The translations under genes were made by a program, and so were the position numbers. A stretch of 23,686 bases of DNA from JAKEGN01 sp964465665 (GTDB taxonomy: Bacteria; Pseudomonadota; Gammaproteobacteria; Steroidobacterales; Woeseiaceae): the NCBI GenBank assembly GCA_964465665.1, contig CAYXKM010000229.1, forward strand, positions 1-23,686. Reading direction: 5' to 3'. Of the stretch, positions 1 to 7,638 are shown piece by piece. Within the stretch, counting starts at the first letter, position 1. The number at the start of each line of letters is the position of its first letter. The notes below the pieces were generated by a model. It had not been told where the DNA came from, ran no database searches, and worked only from the letters and a program-made list of their open reading frames with translations.

Positions 1-620
1 AGTGGTGGGGTCACAACGACTACGTTCGTGATCGCGCAAGGATGCTGGCGGAAATGGGCTACACGGCTTTTGCCCTCGACATGTACGGCGACGGCAAGCA
101 GGCCACGCATCCGGACGATGCCCAGAAATTCGCCATGGAAGTTTTCAACAACATGCAGGCAGGCATGGATCGATTCATGGCCGCGCACAATCTGTTACAG
201 GAACATGCCATGACAGATGCGCAGAAGATCGCGGCGATCGGTTATTGCTTCGGCGGAGCCGTGGTCCTGCACATGGCGCGTAGCAGCCTCGATCTCGACG
301 CTGTCGCCAGTTTTCACGGCAGCCTCGGCACGTCATCGCCGGCCGCACCAGGTGCTGTCAAAGCGCGGGTCCTGGTCGCCCACGGCGCCGACGACCCGTT
401 CGTGCCCCAGGCGGAGGTCGATGCATTCAAAGCGGAAATGCAGGCCGCAGGGGCCGACCTCACGTTTATCGCGTACCCGGGTGCCGTGCACAGTTTTACG
501 CGGCCCGGCGCAACCGAAATCGGCGAGCAGTTCGACATGCCGTTGCGTTACGACGAAGCCGCGGATCACGCGAGCTGGACCGAATTGAAGACTTTTCTGG
601 CGGAATCGTTCAGCGACTAG
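1..620 (+). CDS. Dienelactone hydrolase family protein, 5'-truncated by window edge
   Basis: Alpha/beta hydrolase of the dienelactone hydrolase (DLH) family, cytoplasmic. Only the C-terminal part is present. The frame is open from base 3 and begins WWGHNDYVRDRARMLAEMGY, so the true start lies before the window. The DLH nucleophile elbow GYCFGG (Cys in place of Ser) is encoded at about 241-258, the acid loop HGADDPFVP at about 382-408 and the catalytic-His segment VHSF at about 487-498. These supply the Cys-Asp-His triad of the family. Family members open cyclic enol-lactones or hydrolyse other small esters; the substrate here cannot be told. Its stop overlaps the end of the convergent decarboxylase gene by 11 bp. 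The family call is secure and the substrate is unknown. Confidence 0.9.
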   Translation, partial: WWGHNDYVRDRARMLAEMGYTAFALDMYGDGKQATHPDDAQKFAMEVFNNMQAGMDRFMAAHNLLQEHAMTDAQKIAAIGYCFGGAVVLHMARSSLDLDAVASFHGSLGTSSPAAPGAVKARVLVAHGADDPFVPQAEVDAFKAEMQAAGADLTFIAYPGAVHSFTRPGATEIGEQFDMPLRYDEAADHASWTELKTFLAESFSD

Positions 621-2109
621 AGTCCGTCCCGCACAACTCGCGAGCAATTTCCACGACGCTGCCGACGAGGAGGTCGAAATCCTCGCGGCGGCTGCGGTGA
701 TTGCAGATTGCCACACGTAGTGAGAATCGCCCGTTCAGCAGTGTCGACGACGGCGCTGCAATGCCGCGTTCCTGCAAGATCATCAGAATTTCTGCGTTCA
801 GTTCGTTCAGCGCTTCGGCATTGAGGCCAGCGGCGGCATAACGAAAGTTCACGATGTTCAGGGAGGTCGGTGAAAGCAGTTCGAGATCCGGATGCTGCAT
901 TACCAGCCCGGTGAGATAGCTTGCTTGCCGGATGTTTTGCTCAATCTGTTCTGCGTACCGCTGCACGCCCTCGCTTTTCAGGCCCATCCAGGCCCGCAGC
1001 GCTTTGAACGATCGTGAAAGTTGAACTCCGTATTCGGAGAAATTGAGAGGGCCGGAGGCCAGCCCGCGGTCGAGGCTGCGAAGGTACGATGGCAGCACCG
1101 AGAAAGCATTGCGGTGCGCATCGCTGTCCCTGACCAGGACACAGCCGCAGTCATATTGCACGTAAAGCCATTTGTGCAGGTCGAATGCGAGAGAGTCGGC
1201 ACGTTCGAGACCCTCGACCAGTGTCTGGTACCGCGGCGAGAGGCGCGCAAATGCTCCGAAGGCCGCATCGGCATGCAGCCAGAGCCGCTCCGATGACGCG
1301 ATGTCGGCAAGTGCCGGCAGCGGGTCGATGGCACCGGTGTTCACCGTACCTACGTTCGCAACGATGCAGGCCGGTCGGTAGCCCTGATGCCGATCCGCGT
1401 TGATGGCGTCCCGGAGTGCCGCAGTATCGATGGTGAAATCGTCGCACACGGGGATCGTATGCAGCGAATCGTTTCCGAGGCCGAGCAGTTCGACGGCTTT
1501 GCGTACCGACGAATGAGTTTCGGAGGAGGCGTAGAACCTGGGCTTCGGTTCCCCGCTGTTACAGACGCCGTGTTTTCGTACGTCAGTCACGGCCATCTGA
1601 TTTCGCGCCACCGCCATGCCTACCAGGTTGGCCATGGAACCGCCGCTCACGAGCAAACCGCTGGCCCCGGCCGGGTAGCCGAGCATCTCCTTGAGCCAGC
1701 CGAGCAACTGCAATTCCACGTGTGTCGAGGCCACCTCGTCGAATCCGAGTCCAGCGGAGTTCATGGTCGAGATCACCATGTCGGCGATCAGTTGCGTTGC
1801 TGTACCGGTGCCGCCGACCCAACTCCAGAAACGCGGGTGTATGTTGCCGGTCGGGTAGGGCAGGATGTCGTCGCGCACCCTGTCATACACGGTCGCTGGC
1901 CCGGATCCGTATACCGGCAGCGGCATGGCAAAAAGGCTTTGCGCCGATTCCGGCAGCGCTTGCCACACGGGCCGGTCGCGTATGGTCTGCAGGTAGTCGA
2001 CCATGTCGTCGAAGGCGCGATGGCCCAGCGCGCGGAACTCGTCCCAGTTATCCGGGTCCAGCGATCTTTCGATGACTCGCGGCGTGTCGTCAGCGCTATT
2101 CTGGTCCAC
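610..2109 (-). CDS. Group II PLP-dependent decarboxylase (aromatic-L-amino-acid decarboxylase-like)
   Basis: Cytoplasmic pyridoxal-phosphate enzyme of the aromatic amino acid/glutamate decarboxylase group, predicted 499 residues. The PLP-binding lysine is in FDLHKWLY (about Lys313). The aspartate that contacts the pyridine nitrogen is in HADAAFG (about Asp281), and a cofactor-stacking His is in SSETHSSV (about His199). SGGSMAN is the phosphate-side loop near residue 155. I chose the GTG at 2109 because GGAGAG lies just upstream with good spacing and the protein then begins at the normal family N-terminus. The open frame continues to 2310, but those extra 67 residues look non-homologous. Members decarboxylate L-DOPA, tryptophan, tyrosine or related acids; the substrate cannot be fixed from sequence. 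It is divergent from the DUF4440 gene at 2283 and convergent with the DLH gene. Confidence 0.9.
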   Translation of the reverse strand: MDQNSADDTPRVIERSLDPDNWDEFRALGHRAFDDMVDYLQTIRDRPVWQALPESAQSLFAMPLPVYGSGPATVYDRVRDDILPYPTGNIHPRFWSWVGGTGTATQLIADMVISTMNSAGLGFDEVASTHVELQLLGWLKEMLGYPAGASGLLVSGGSMANLVGMAVARNQMAVTDVRKHGVCNSGEPKPRFYASSETHSSVRKAVELLGLGNDSLHTIPVCDDFTIDTAALRDAINADRHQGYRPACIVANVGTVNTGAIDPLPALADIASSERLWLHADAAFGAFARLSPRYQTLVEGLERADSLAFDLHKWLYVQYDCGCVLVRDSDAHRNAFSVLPSYLRSLDRGLASGPLNFSEYGVQLSRSFKALRAWMGLKSEGVQRYAEQIEQNIRQASYLTGLVMQHPDLELLSPTSLNIVNFRYAAAGLNAEALNELNAEILMILQERGIAAPSSTLLNGRFSLRVAICNHRSRREDFDLLVGSVVEIARELCGTDSSR

Positions 2110-2282
2110 GGTATCTCTCCGGTCAGTGTGACCCGGAACGGTACCGCGGCCCTGCACCGGGCCACAATGCACAGTGGACGTGCACGACAGACTCACCAGC
2201 CGGGCCGTCGAAAGGACACAGACCGCTACGAAAATCCGGAGCCGCCGTGGTCGGTCGCGCCGAAATCCGAGGAGCTGAATCC

Positions 2283-2795
2283 ATGCAGTTACAATTCCTG
2301 ACTCGAACACTGGCGGTACTGCTTGGTCCGTGCCTGCCCTTGTTGGCTCTGGCCGACTTGTCGCTCCTGCGGCAGGAAATGATCTGTGCCGAAACCGCGT
2401 TCAGCCGGGCGGCCGAGGATCGGGACCTGGTCAGGTTCCTTGCCTTCGTCGATCCGGATGCGCGATTCGCCAGTGCCACGGTCGCCCGCGGCAAAGCGGA
2501 CATTGCGACGGCGTGGGCTGATTTCTTCGCCCCGGAGGGTCCGGCGATACGCTGGCGTCCGGCCGTCACAGAAATTTCCGCCGATGGCCGCCTCGCGTTG
2601 AGCCGGGGGCCGTATCGCTCCCTGCGTACCGGCGCGGACGGGGAGCGCATCGAGTCCTGGGGTCACTTCATTTCGACCTGGCGCAAATCCGGCGACGGTC
2701 AATGGCTGGTGCTGTTCGACAGCGGCGGCGACAACGGCATGACCCCAACCGAGGACGAGAAACGCTTGCTCGAGAGCGAACCCGACTGCCCCTGA
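2283..2795 (+). CDS. Secreted DUF4440 / SnoaL-like (NTF2 fold) protein
   Basis: Predicted 170-residue exported protein. Residues 1-24 form a signal peptide (QFLTRTLAVLLGPCLPLLALA, cut after ALA). The rest resembles the DUF4440/SnoaL-like NTF2 fold: an N-terminal helix with EMICAETAFSRAAEDRD, then FLAFVDPDARF, a strand carrying the motif SWGHFISTWRK, and the terminal strand GQWLVLFDSGGD. Such domains bind or convert small molecules or act as pure scaffolds, so no reaction can be assigned. The start at 2283 is favoured over an in-frame start at 2247 because GAGGAG (2269-2274) sits 8 nt upstream and the signal peptide begins there. The gene stands alone, divergent from the decarboxylase. A second, different DUF4440-like gene occurs at 8754-9224. 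Confidence 0.8.
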   Translation: MQLQFLTRTLAVLLGPCLPLLALADLSLLRQEMICAETAFSRAAEDRDLVRFLAFVDPDARFASATVARGKADIATAWADFFAPEGPAIRWRPAVTEISADGRLALSRGPYRSLRTGADGERIESWGHFISTWRKSGDGQWLVLFDSGGDNGMTPTEDEKRLLESEPDCP

Positions 2796-2880
2796 GCGCA
2801 TCTTTAACCAGTCCATCGTCAATTAGACATAATCCAATCAAACCCGGGTCGTGTTGGCCGTGGGCGCGACGTTCGCCCTG

Positions 2881-2908
2881 TTGCCTTGCAAAATGTGGCC
2901 GATAATAT
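2881..2908 (+). promoter_or_regulatory. Candidate sigma70-type promoter of the SPFH gene
   Basis: TTGCCT (2881-2886) and TAATAT (2903-2908) are separated by 16 bp and lie 46 bp ahead of the SPFH start codon. The predicted transcription start falls inside the palindrome at 2908-2927, which is the expected layout for a repressible promoter. This is a by-eye match only. Confidence 0.4.
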
Positions 2909-2927
2909 CAGAATGATATCATTCTGA
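2908..2927. promoter_or_regulatory. Perfect 20-bp palindrome, candidate operator
   Basis: The sequence TCAGAATGATATCATTCTGA is its own reverse complement over all 20 bases. It sits 27 bp before the SPFH start codon and directly after the -10-like element. The hexamer ATCATT at 2918-2923 recurs ten bases later at 2928-2933, so a second half-site may exist one helical turn away. The likeliest ligand is the Arc-like ribbon-helix-helix protein encoded downstream at 3865-4035, which would make the locus autoregulated. That pairing is inference. Confidence 0.7.
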
Positions 2928-2954
2928 ATCATTGTTCTGTGCAAGGAGTGGGTC

Positions 2955-3821
2955 ATGACTCGGGAAGTGGTAAGGAAAGTGCCGTCCGGTTACGTGATGA
3001 TCGTGGTGCTGGCACTGGCGCAGTTGCTGAGCGGTTATGCGATCTTTGCCGCCGCGCGCGCGCAGTCGGTCACGGGCATTGTCGCGGCACTGCTGCTTGT
3101 GGTCCTGATACTGATTCTCTGGGCCGGCTTTTTCATGGTGCACCCGAACGAAGCCAAGGTGCTGCAGCTCTTTGGCAGTTATGTTGGGACTGCGCGGGAA
3201 CCCGGCTTGCGCTGGGCCAATCCGTTCTACGCCAAGACCAAAGTGTCGACACGCGTGCGCAATTTCGAGAGCGGAAAACTCAAAGTCAACGATTCGCACG
3301 GCAGCCCGATCGAGATCGCTGCCGTGGTGGTGTGGAAGGTATTCGATACGGCGGAAGCCATATTCGAAGTCGATGACTACGAGGAATTCGTGCACATCCA
3401 GAGCGAATCGGCGTTGCGCAATCTGTCGACTTCGTATCCGTACGAGCCGCAGGAAGGCGAGGGGACCGCGCTGCGCAGCCACTCGGCAGATATTGCCAGC
3501 GCACTGCGTGATGAAATCCAGGAGAGACTCGAGGAAGCCGGCATCAGCGTGATTGAAGCGCGCATCAGTCACCTTGCCTACGCACAGGAAATCGCTCACG
3601 CGATGTTGCGCAGGCAGCAGGCCAGTGCCGTGATTGCCGCGCGCAGTCTGATCGTGGCCGGAGCGGTCGGCATGGTGCAAATGGCACTCGAGAAACTGAA
3701 GGCCGACAATACCGTCAACCTCGATGAAGAACGCAAAGCCGCGATGGTCGGCAATCTGCTGACAGTGCTGTGCAGCGAAGAAAGTGTGCAGCCGGTGCTG
3801 AACGCAGGCTCGTTGTACTGA
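2955..3821 (+). CDS. SPFH (Band 7/stomatin-like) domain membrane protein
   Basis: Predicted 288-residue membrane-anchored SPFH protein. Two hydrophobic segments at about residues 13-35 and 40-62 are followed by the SPFH core, beginning FMVHPNEAKVLQLFGSYVGT and running through TRVRNFES, DSHGSPIEIAAVVVWKV, LRNLSTSYPYE and a long amphipathic helix EEAGISVIEARISHLAYA. The C-terminal helix with RRQQASAVIAARSLIVAGAVGMV is typical of this bacterial subgroup. SPFH proteins form oligomeric rings in membrane microdomains and often hold or control membrane proteases; no partner protease is adjacent here. AAGGAG (2943-2948) precedes the ATG with 6-nt spacing. An Arc-like gene follows 43 bp downstream, probably in the same transcript, and a perfect palindrome lies upstream. 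Confidence 0.92.
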   Translation: MTREVVRKVPSGYVMIVVLALAQLLSGYAIFAAARAQSVTGIVAALLLVVLILILWAGFFMVHPNEAKVLQLFGSYVGTAREPGLRWANPFYAKTKVSTRVRNFESGKLKVNDSHGSPIEIAAVVVWKVFDTAEAIFEVDDYEEFVHIQSESALRNLSTSYPYEPQEGEGTALRSHSADIASALRDEIQERLEEAGISVIEARISHLAYAQEIAHAMLRRQQASAVIAARSLIVAGAVGMVQMALEKLKADNTVNLDEERKAAMVGNLLTVLCSEESVQPVLNAGSLY

Positions 3822-3864
3822 CGGGTCCGCAGGCTTCAGGTCCAGTGTCGAGGAAATCCGAGCG

Positions 3865-4035
3865 ATGAGTGCGCGCAAGCCGTTTGCATTGCGAGTCGAT
3901 GAGAAAACGCTGAATGCCATGCAGCGCTGGGCGAATGATGAACTGCGCAGCCTTAATGCGCAGATCGAGTTTGTGCTGCGCGCAGCACTGCGAAAAGCCG
4001 GGCGACTGCCAAAGGACAACGAGCGAACGGATTGA
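3865..4035 (+). CDS. Arc-type ribbon-helix-helix DNA-binding protein, 56 residues
   Basis: Short gene encoding 56 residues, starting MSARKPFALRVDEKTLNAMQ and ending in a Lys/Arg-rich tail. The layout is that of Arc-family ribbon-helix-helix repressors: the strand KPFALRVD supplies the DNA-contacting beta ribbon, helix A is EKTLNAMQRWANDEL, the turn is RSLN and helix B is AQIEFVLRAALRKAG. These proteins dimerise and read short palindromes through the beta ribbon. GAGGAAAT lies upstream of the ATG. It follows the SPFH gene by 43 bp. The paired occurrence of SPFH and Arc-like genes is, to my knowledge, common in Gammaproteobacteria. The obvious candidate target is the palindrome at 2908-2927. 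An antitoxin role is possible, but no toxin-like ORF is beside it. Confidence 0.85.
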   Translation: MSARKPFALRVDEKTLNAMQRWANDELRSLNAQIEFVLRAALRKAGRLPKDNERTD

Positions 4036-4073
4036 GCCATCGCAGCATGCCGCGGGTGCTATGATTGCGCGCA

Positions 4074-4238
4074 GTGAACCTGCTCATGCTCATACTGATA
4101 TTTCTGGGTCTCGCGACCGCCGGCGCGGTGTTCTACATTGCCTGGCGTCTGTCTTCGGGCCGGCCTGAATCGGTTGCCGGCCCGGATTCGCGGAATTCGG
4201 CATCGGAAAATGAAGAACCGGGCGCCATGAAAGAGTGA
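4074..4238 (+). CDS. Possible small single-pass membrane protein, 54 residues
   Basis: The open frame from GTG at 4074 encodes MNLLMLILIFLGLATAGAVF followed by YIAWRLSSGR and a polar, acidic tail. It has one clear transmembrane helix at residues 2-24, then a positive-charged cytoplasmic flank. There is no strong Shine-Dalgarno; an internal ATG at 4086 is an alternative start. The 3' end of the frame is also the left arm of the hairpin at 4212-4258. It lies 38 bp after the Arc-like gene on the same strand, so it could be the third gene of that transcript. The TM helix argues for a real gene. The weak start and the overlap with a terminator-like hairpin argue for caution. Confidence 0.4.
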   Translation: MNLLMLILIFLGLATAGAVFYIAWRLSSGRPESVAGPDSRNSASENEEPGAMKE

Positions 4239-4258
4239 AAACAAGCGCCCGGTTCTTC
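4212..4258. terminator. Long perfect hairpin between convergent genes, candidate terminator
   Basis: Fourteen-base arms (GAAGAACCGGGCGC at 4212-4225 and its exact complement at 4245-4258) enclose a 19-base loop. Read on the minus strand the stem is followed by ATTTTCC, so it best suits termination of the DUF3300 transcript. On the plus strand there is no T-run. It overlaps the last codons of the small ORF at 4074-4238. Confidence 0.55.
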
Positions 4259-4262
4259 GAAA

Positions 4263-4295
4263 TCCCCCGGCCTGACCGGGGAGGCGGCCGGGGGA
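4263..4295 (-). terminator. Second GC-rich hairpin downstream of the DUF3300 gene
   Basis: Ten-base arms TCCCCCGGCC (4263-4272) and GGCCGGGGGA (4286-4295) pair perfectly around a 13-base loop, 56 bp beyond the DUF3300 stop codon. On the minus strand only three T residues follow, so on its own it is a weak intrinsic terminator. Together with the hairpin at 4212-4258 it forms a tandem structure between the convergent genes. Confidence 0.4.
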
Positions 4296-4350
4296 CCTGA
4301 CGTCGGTGACCGCTGTCCGGCGGCCGCTGTCTGCTCGCGGTTGCCGTCTC

Positions 4351-6033
4351 TCAGTTCCGATCGCGGTGACGATTGTTGGCACGCTCGCTGGCACCATCGT
4401 TGCCTTGCCGGGCCGTAGTCTGGGCGGTTCGCGATTCATTGCGCGATTCACTGCGGGATTCAGTGCGCTCATTCTGGCGACTTTCGGTGCGGGCTTCGGT
4501 TCGTACCGGATTGCTGTCGCGCTGCACCGGCTGTCGCGAACTGCTGCCGGATTGTCGCGGTACAGAGGAATCGTTGCGTGAATCGTTGCGGTTCGCCTGG
4601 CGGACCACCGCGTTATCGCTGCGTGCCGATGTCGGCGCGCGGGTTACGGTATCCCGGGCGCGAGGACTTTCGCGATCACTGCTGCGGCCATTGGCAGGCG
4701 CGGACGTGCCCGTGCGGCGGGTATCGGTCGAAGCGCGCGCCGTTGTCTGCGCCGGCTGCGCCCGGACGGATTGACGGCTTTCGGTTGAAGCCCGAGTGCT
4801 TGTCCGCGCCGGTTGCTCCCGGACGGTCTGACGACTTTCATCGCGCTCGCGAAAGCGAATCGTGTCGCTACGCACTTCGCGTGACGAATTGCGCACGGGT
4901 TCGCGCGCAGAATCGCGCACGGATGTTTGATCGGTGCGCAAGCGCGTGCCCGAGGTGGCCACGCGGTCATTGCGGTTCGCAGATGCCTGCGAGGCATAGG
5001 CGTTGCCGGAGTTTCGCGTCGAACTTCCGCGACTGACATCGTCGTCCCGGTAACTGCGGGTGCGTGACGTGTAATGGGCCGGGCGTGCGCGACTGGTCGT
5101 GCGCGGGCGCCAATAATCACCGTCACGATATCGATTCGACGAGTAATAGGTCGAATTGTTCACATACCAGGTGTTGTAAACCTGCACGCTGGGTCGGCGA
5201 TAATAATGACCATAATAGCTGTGGCCGAAATACGGATGCCCCCAGTAGCTGTGGTGGTGCACGTGCAGATGGTCACTCAGCCATCCGATGCGATACGCTG
5301 TTGTTACGCCCCAGAAATTGCCGCTGTAGAACGAGAAGCCGACAGGGTAGGGGTAGTAATAGACCGGGTACGGCCGCGGATAATAATAATAGACCGGTGT
5401 TACCTGGCGCACGACGACTCGCTCCGGCTCGTAGTACGGCACGTAGATGATGTCGTCCTCCACGGGAACGATTTCGATGATGCCGTCGTCTTGCGAGACC
5501 GTCTGGTATTTGTCGCTCTTCAGGTTGCCGGCGGCGTAAGCGCGATCGCGGAAGGATTCAACCGCGGCGATCACATCGACCTGCTGATTGACGACCGCAT
5601 CGCCGAGCTTCCAGGTCCAGTCGATGTCGTCGTTCATCATCCTCAGAACTTCGGGATAGTTGAGCAACGCCGTAACCGATTCATCCCACTCTTCGTTCGG
5701 CTGCAGCGTTGAATCCTGCTCGTACTGTTCGAGAAATCGGGCGGCCTGCACGATTTCCAGCGGGTAGGTCGAGGCAGGCAGGACAATCGCCAGCAGGTCG
5801 TCGGGATATAGCGCCACCGGGCCGACCAGTTCGGCAAGCTCGCCGTCATTGAGTATCGGCACCTGCCCGGCATCGCTGTAGCTGCTTGCACCGGTTTCCG
5901 CGGTGCTGCCGAGCGGATTGCCGTATTCGTCGACCGGTACCTGGGCAAGTGCGGGCATTGCAGCCGCAGCGGTGAGGGCCGCAAGGGCCGCGAATGAGCC
6001 GGTAAACCGGAAATTCCACGATTGCCTGTGCAT
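4351..6033 (-). CDS. DUF3300 domain protein with His/Tyr-rich middle and Arg/Ser/Thr-rich tail
   Basis: Predicted exported protein of 560 residues, starting at an ATG with AGGAGG 5-6 nt upstream. Residues 1-30 are a signal peptide ending PALA. Residues about 60-210 are the DUF3300 domain, recognised by ELVGPVALYPDDLLAIVLPA, STYPLEIVQAARFLEQ, LNYPEVLRMMNDDIDWTWKL and DDIIYVPYYEPERVVV. Residues about 210-300 are very rich in Tyr, Pro and His (a cluster containing HLHVHHHSYWGHPYFGHSYY), as in many DUF3300 members. Residues about 300-560 are low-complexity Arg/Ser/Thr/Asn and presumably disordered; they include a 19-residue tandem repeat. The function of DUF3300 is unknown. Envelope location is inferred from the signal peptide, and metal or polymer binding by the His/Tyr region is speculation. 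Confidence 0.88.
   Translation of the reverse strand: MHRQSWNFRFTGSFAALAALTAAAAMPALAQVPVDEYGNPLGSTAETGASSYSDAGQVPILNDGELAELVGPVALYPDDLLAIVLPASTYPLEIVQAARFLEQYEQDSTLQPNEEWDESVTALLNYPEVLRMMNDDIDWTWKLGDAVVNQQVDVIAAVESFRDRAYAAGNLKSDKYQTVSQDDGIIEIVPVEDDIIYVPYYEPERVVVRQVTPVYYYYPRPYPVYYYPYPVGFSFYSGNFWGVTTAYRIGWLSDHLHVHHHSYWGHPYFGHSYYGHYYRRPSVQVYNTWYVNNSTYYSSNRYRDGDYWRPRTTSRARPAHYTSRTRSYRDDDVSRGSSTRNSGNAYASQASANRNDRVATSGTRLRTDQTSVRDSAREPVRNSSREVRSDTIRFRERDESRQTVREQPARTSTRASTESRQSVRAQPAQTTARASTDTRRTGTSAPANGRSSDRESPRARDTVTRAPTSARSDNAVVRQANRNDSRNDSSVPRQSGSSSRQPVQRDSNPVRTEARTESRQNERTESRSESRNESRTAQTTARQGNDGASERANNRHRDRN
4720..4833 (-). repeat. Two tandem 57-bp repeats inside the DUF3300 tail
   Basis: Two in-frame 57-bp copies (4777-4833 and 4720-4776) encode 19-residue units of the form RQ[TS]VR[EA]QPA[RQ]T[ST][TA]RAST[ED][ST] at residues 401-419 and 420-438. 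Thirteen of the 19 positions are identical. The unit is Arg/Thr/Ser-rich and lies in the predicted disordered tail. A copy-number change by slippage would keep the frame. Confidence 0.75.
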
Positions 6034-6185
6034 AACAGCCTCCTGGCCATCAGCGCCAAAATCGGCGCTTTTCAGTGATCGTGGGCAAATCCTAGCGGCC
6101 GGTACCTGAACAGGCCCTTAACCGTAAACGGACGTCTTGGCGGCTGTTTCCAGGCGGCGACGGGCGTCACGCCCGGGCTTGTGCG

Positions 6186-7637
6186 CTATCTGGCGGCGAG
6201 GTCGTGCACCTTTTTGCCGAGCCAGGCTACCGCGTTGTCGATGTCGTCCGACCACTGGTGACCGAAACTCAAGCGCGAGAAGTTCCGGTATCGCTGGCAG
6301 GGCGAGAATATGGGCCCCGGAGCAATACTGATACCGGCCGCGATGGCTTCGTCGAAAAGCCTTTCCGAGTCGACGGCGGCGGGCAGTTCGAGCCACAGGA
6401 CCGATCCCCCGACCGGATTCGAGGTGCGGGTTTCGTGAGGAAAATGCTCGGCAACCAGACTACGCATCCGTCCGGCATTGGTCTCAAGTACCGGGCGCAA
6501 CGACTTCAGGTAGCGTTCGTAATCCCCGCTCGCAAGAAACTCCGCGAGCGTCAGTTGCTGCAACAGGCCGGATGAGCACGAGTACGCACGCTTCAGGCGG
6601 CGAATACTTTCCCCGAATCGTCCGCTCTGCAGCCAGCCGATGCGATAACCCGGCGCCGCCGTTTTGGAGAACGAACCGCAGGTCAGGACACGGCCGCTAC
6701 GCGAATAGACCTCGACCGGTTTGGGCCGGTGCCCGTCGAACAGCAACTCACCGTAAACGTCGTCCTCGATCAGCACGATCTCGCGAGAGTCGATGATCTC
6801 TGCCAGCTGCCGGCGTTTTTCCTCCGGCATCGATACGCCGAGCGGATTGCACAGGGTGGTGGAAAACATGCAAACGCGGACCGGGTGCGTGTCCAGGGTT
6901 TTCTCCAGCGCATCCAGCATCACGCCTTCTTCGGGACAGGTCTCGACCTCGATCGCGAGCATGCCGAGACTGTCGATCAGTTCCACCAGTCCGTGATAGG
7001 TTGGCGATTCCACCGCGATGACGTCGCCTTTCTGCGCAACAGCGCGAAGCGCCAGCAGCAGCGCTTCCTGTCCACCGTTGGTGATGCAGATGTCGTCCGG
7101 TTCGACCCGGCTGCCCTGCGTGTCGAGCAACCGGTAGGCGATTTGCCGCCGCAGTCCCGGCTCACCGTTGGTCGGCGCATATACCAGGCTGCGTTCTTCG
7201 GCGCGCGCCATGACTCTTTTCATGGCACGATGCAAGGCCTTTGCCGCCGGCTTGGCCATGCAGGGATTGGCAATGCCGAGCGGTACCACGTCGGGCTGGT
7301 ACAGTCCGTCGTATACCCGGTCCATCAGGCTGCGTCCGCGTACCGGCGAGGGCTTGGCGTTGCGGCGAAACTTCGGTGCGGCACGCACGAGGTCGTTCAG
7401 CCTGGTTCCGCGCACGTAAAATCCGGATTGTGGCCGGGATTCGACGCGGCGCTGGCGCTCGAGTTCGACATAGGCCTGGCGCACAGTGGGTACGCTGACG
7501 CCAATGCGCTTGCTCATGCGCCGCAATGAGGGCAGGCGGTCGCCCGGACGCAGCGTCCCGGTCTCGATGTTTTCTGCGATCAGGTCTATAACCTGCCGGT
7601 AGAGAAAGTCGCTGCTGCTTTTGTCGACGGCCAGCAT
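6186..7637 (-). CDS. MocR-type transcriptional regulator (GntR winged helix fused to aminotransferase domain)
   Basis: Predicted 483-residue cytoplasmic regulator. Residues about 10-77 are a GntR winged helix (FLYRQVIDLIAENIETGTLR, then PGDRLPSLRRMSKRIGVSVP and TVRQAYVELE). Residues about 110-480 are a fold-type I aminotransferase domain with CITNGGQEALLLAL, ESPTYHGLVE, EDDVYGELLF (PLP-contacting Asp/Tyr, about 291-296) and the Schiff-base lysine in GSFSKTAAPGYRIGW (Lys325). MocR proteins bind PLP and usually sense an amino acid or vitamin B6-derived adduct rather than act as enzymes. The gene is divergent from an EamA exporter with 111 bp between the start codons, the standard layout for regulator and target. 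No clear Shine-Dalgarno precedes the ATG at 7637. The effector is not deducible. Confidence 0.93.
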   Translation of the reverse strand: MLAVDKSSSDFLYRQVIDLIAENIETGTLRPGDRLPSLRRMSKRIGVSVPTVRQAYVELERQRRVESRPQSGFYVRGTRLNDLVRAAPKFRRNAKPSPVRGRSLMDRVYDGLYQPDVVPLGIANPCMAKPAAKALHRAMKRVMARAEERSLVYAPTNGEPGLRRQIAYRLLDTQGSRVEPDDICITNGGQEALLLALRAVAQKGDVIAVESPTYHGLVELIDSLGMLAIEVETCPEEGVMLDALEKTLDTHPVRVCMFSTTLCNPLGVSMPEEKRRQLAEIIDSREIVLIEDDVYGELLFDGHRPKPVEVYSRSGRVLTCGSFSKTAAPGYRIGWLQSGRFGESIRRLKRAYSCSSGLLQQLTLAEFLASGDYERYLKSLRPVLETNAGRMRSLVAEHFPHETRTSNPVGGSVLWLELPAAVDSERLFDEAIAAGISIAPGPIFSPCQRYRNFSRLSFGHQWSDDIDNAVAWLGKKVHDLAAR

Positions 7638-7638
7638 A

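Noticed and set aside
1387..2301. 304-codon open frame on the plus strand
   Set aside because: It is antisense to the decarboxylase, whose PLP motifs are intact.
3865..4035. Arc-like protein as an antitoxin of a toxin-antitoxin pair
   Set aside because: The adjacent ORFs are an SPFH protein and a possible TM peptide, neither toxin-like in the classical sense. A transcriptional repressor role fits the upstream palindrome better.
2919..4040. 373-codon open frame on the minus strand
   Set aside because: It is fully antisense to the SPFH and Arc-like genes, both of which have strong family signatures and ribosome binding sites.
6161..6175. Hairpin CGGGCG-TCA-CGCCCG after the MocR gene
   Set aside because: It has a six-base stem and no T-run on either strand, so it is not called as a terminator.
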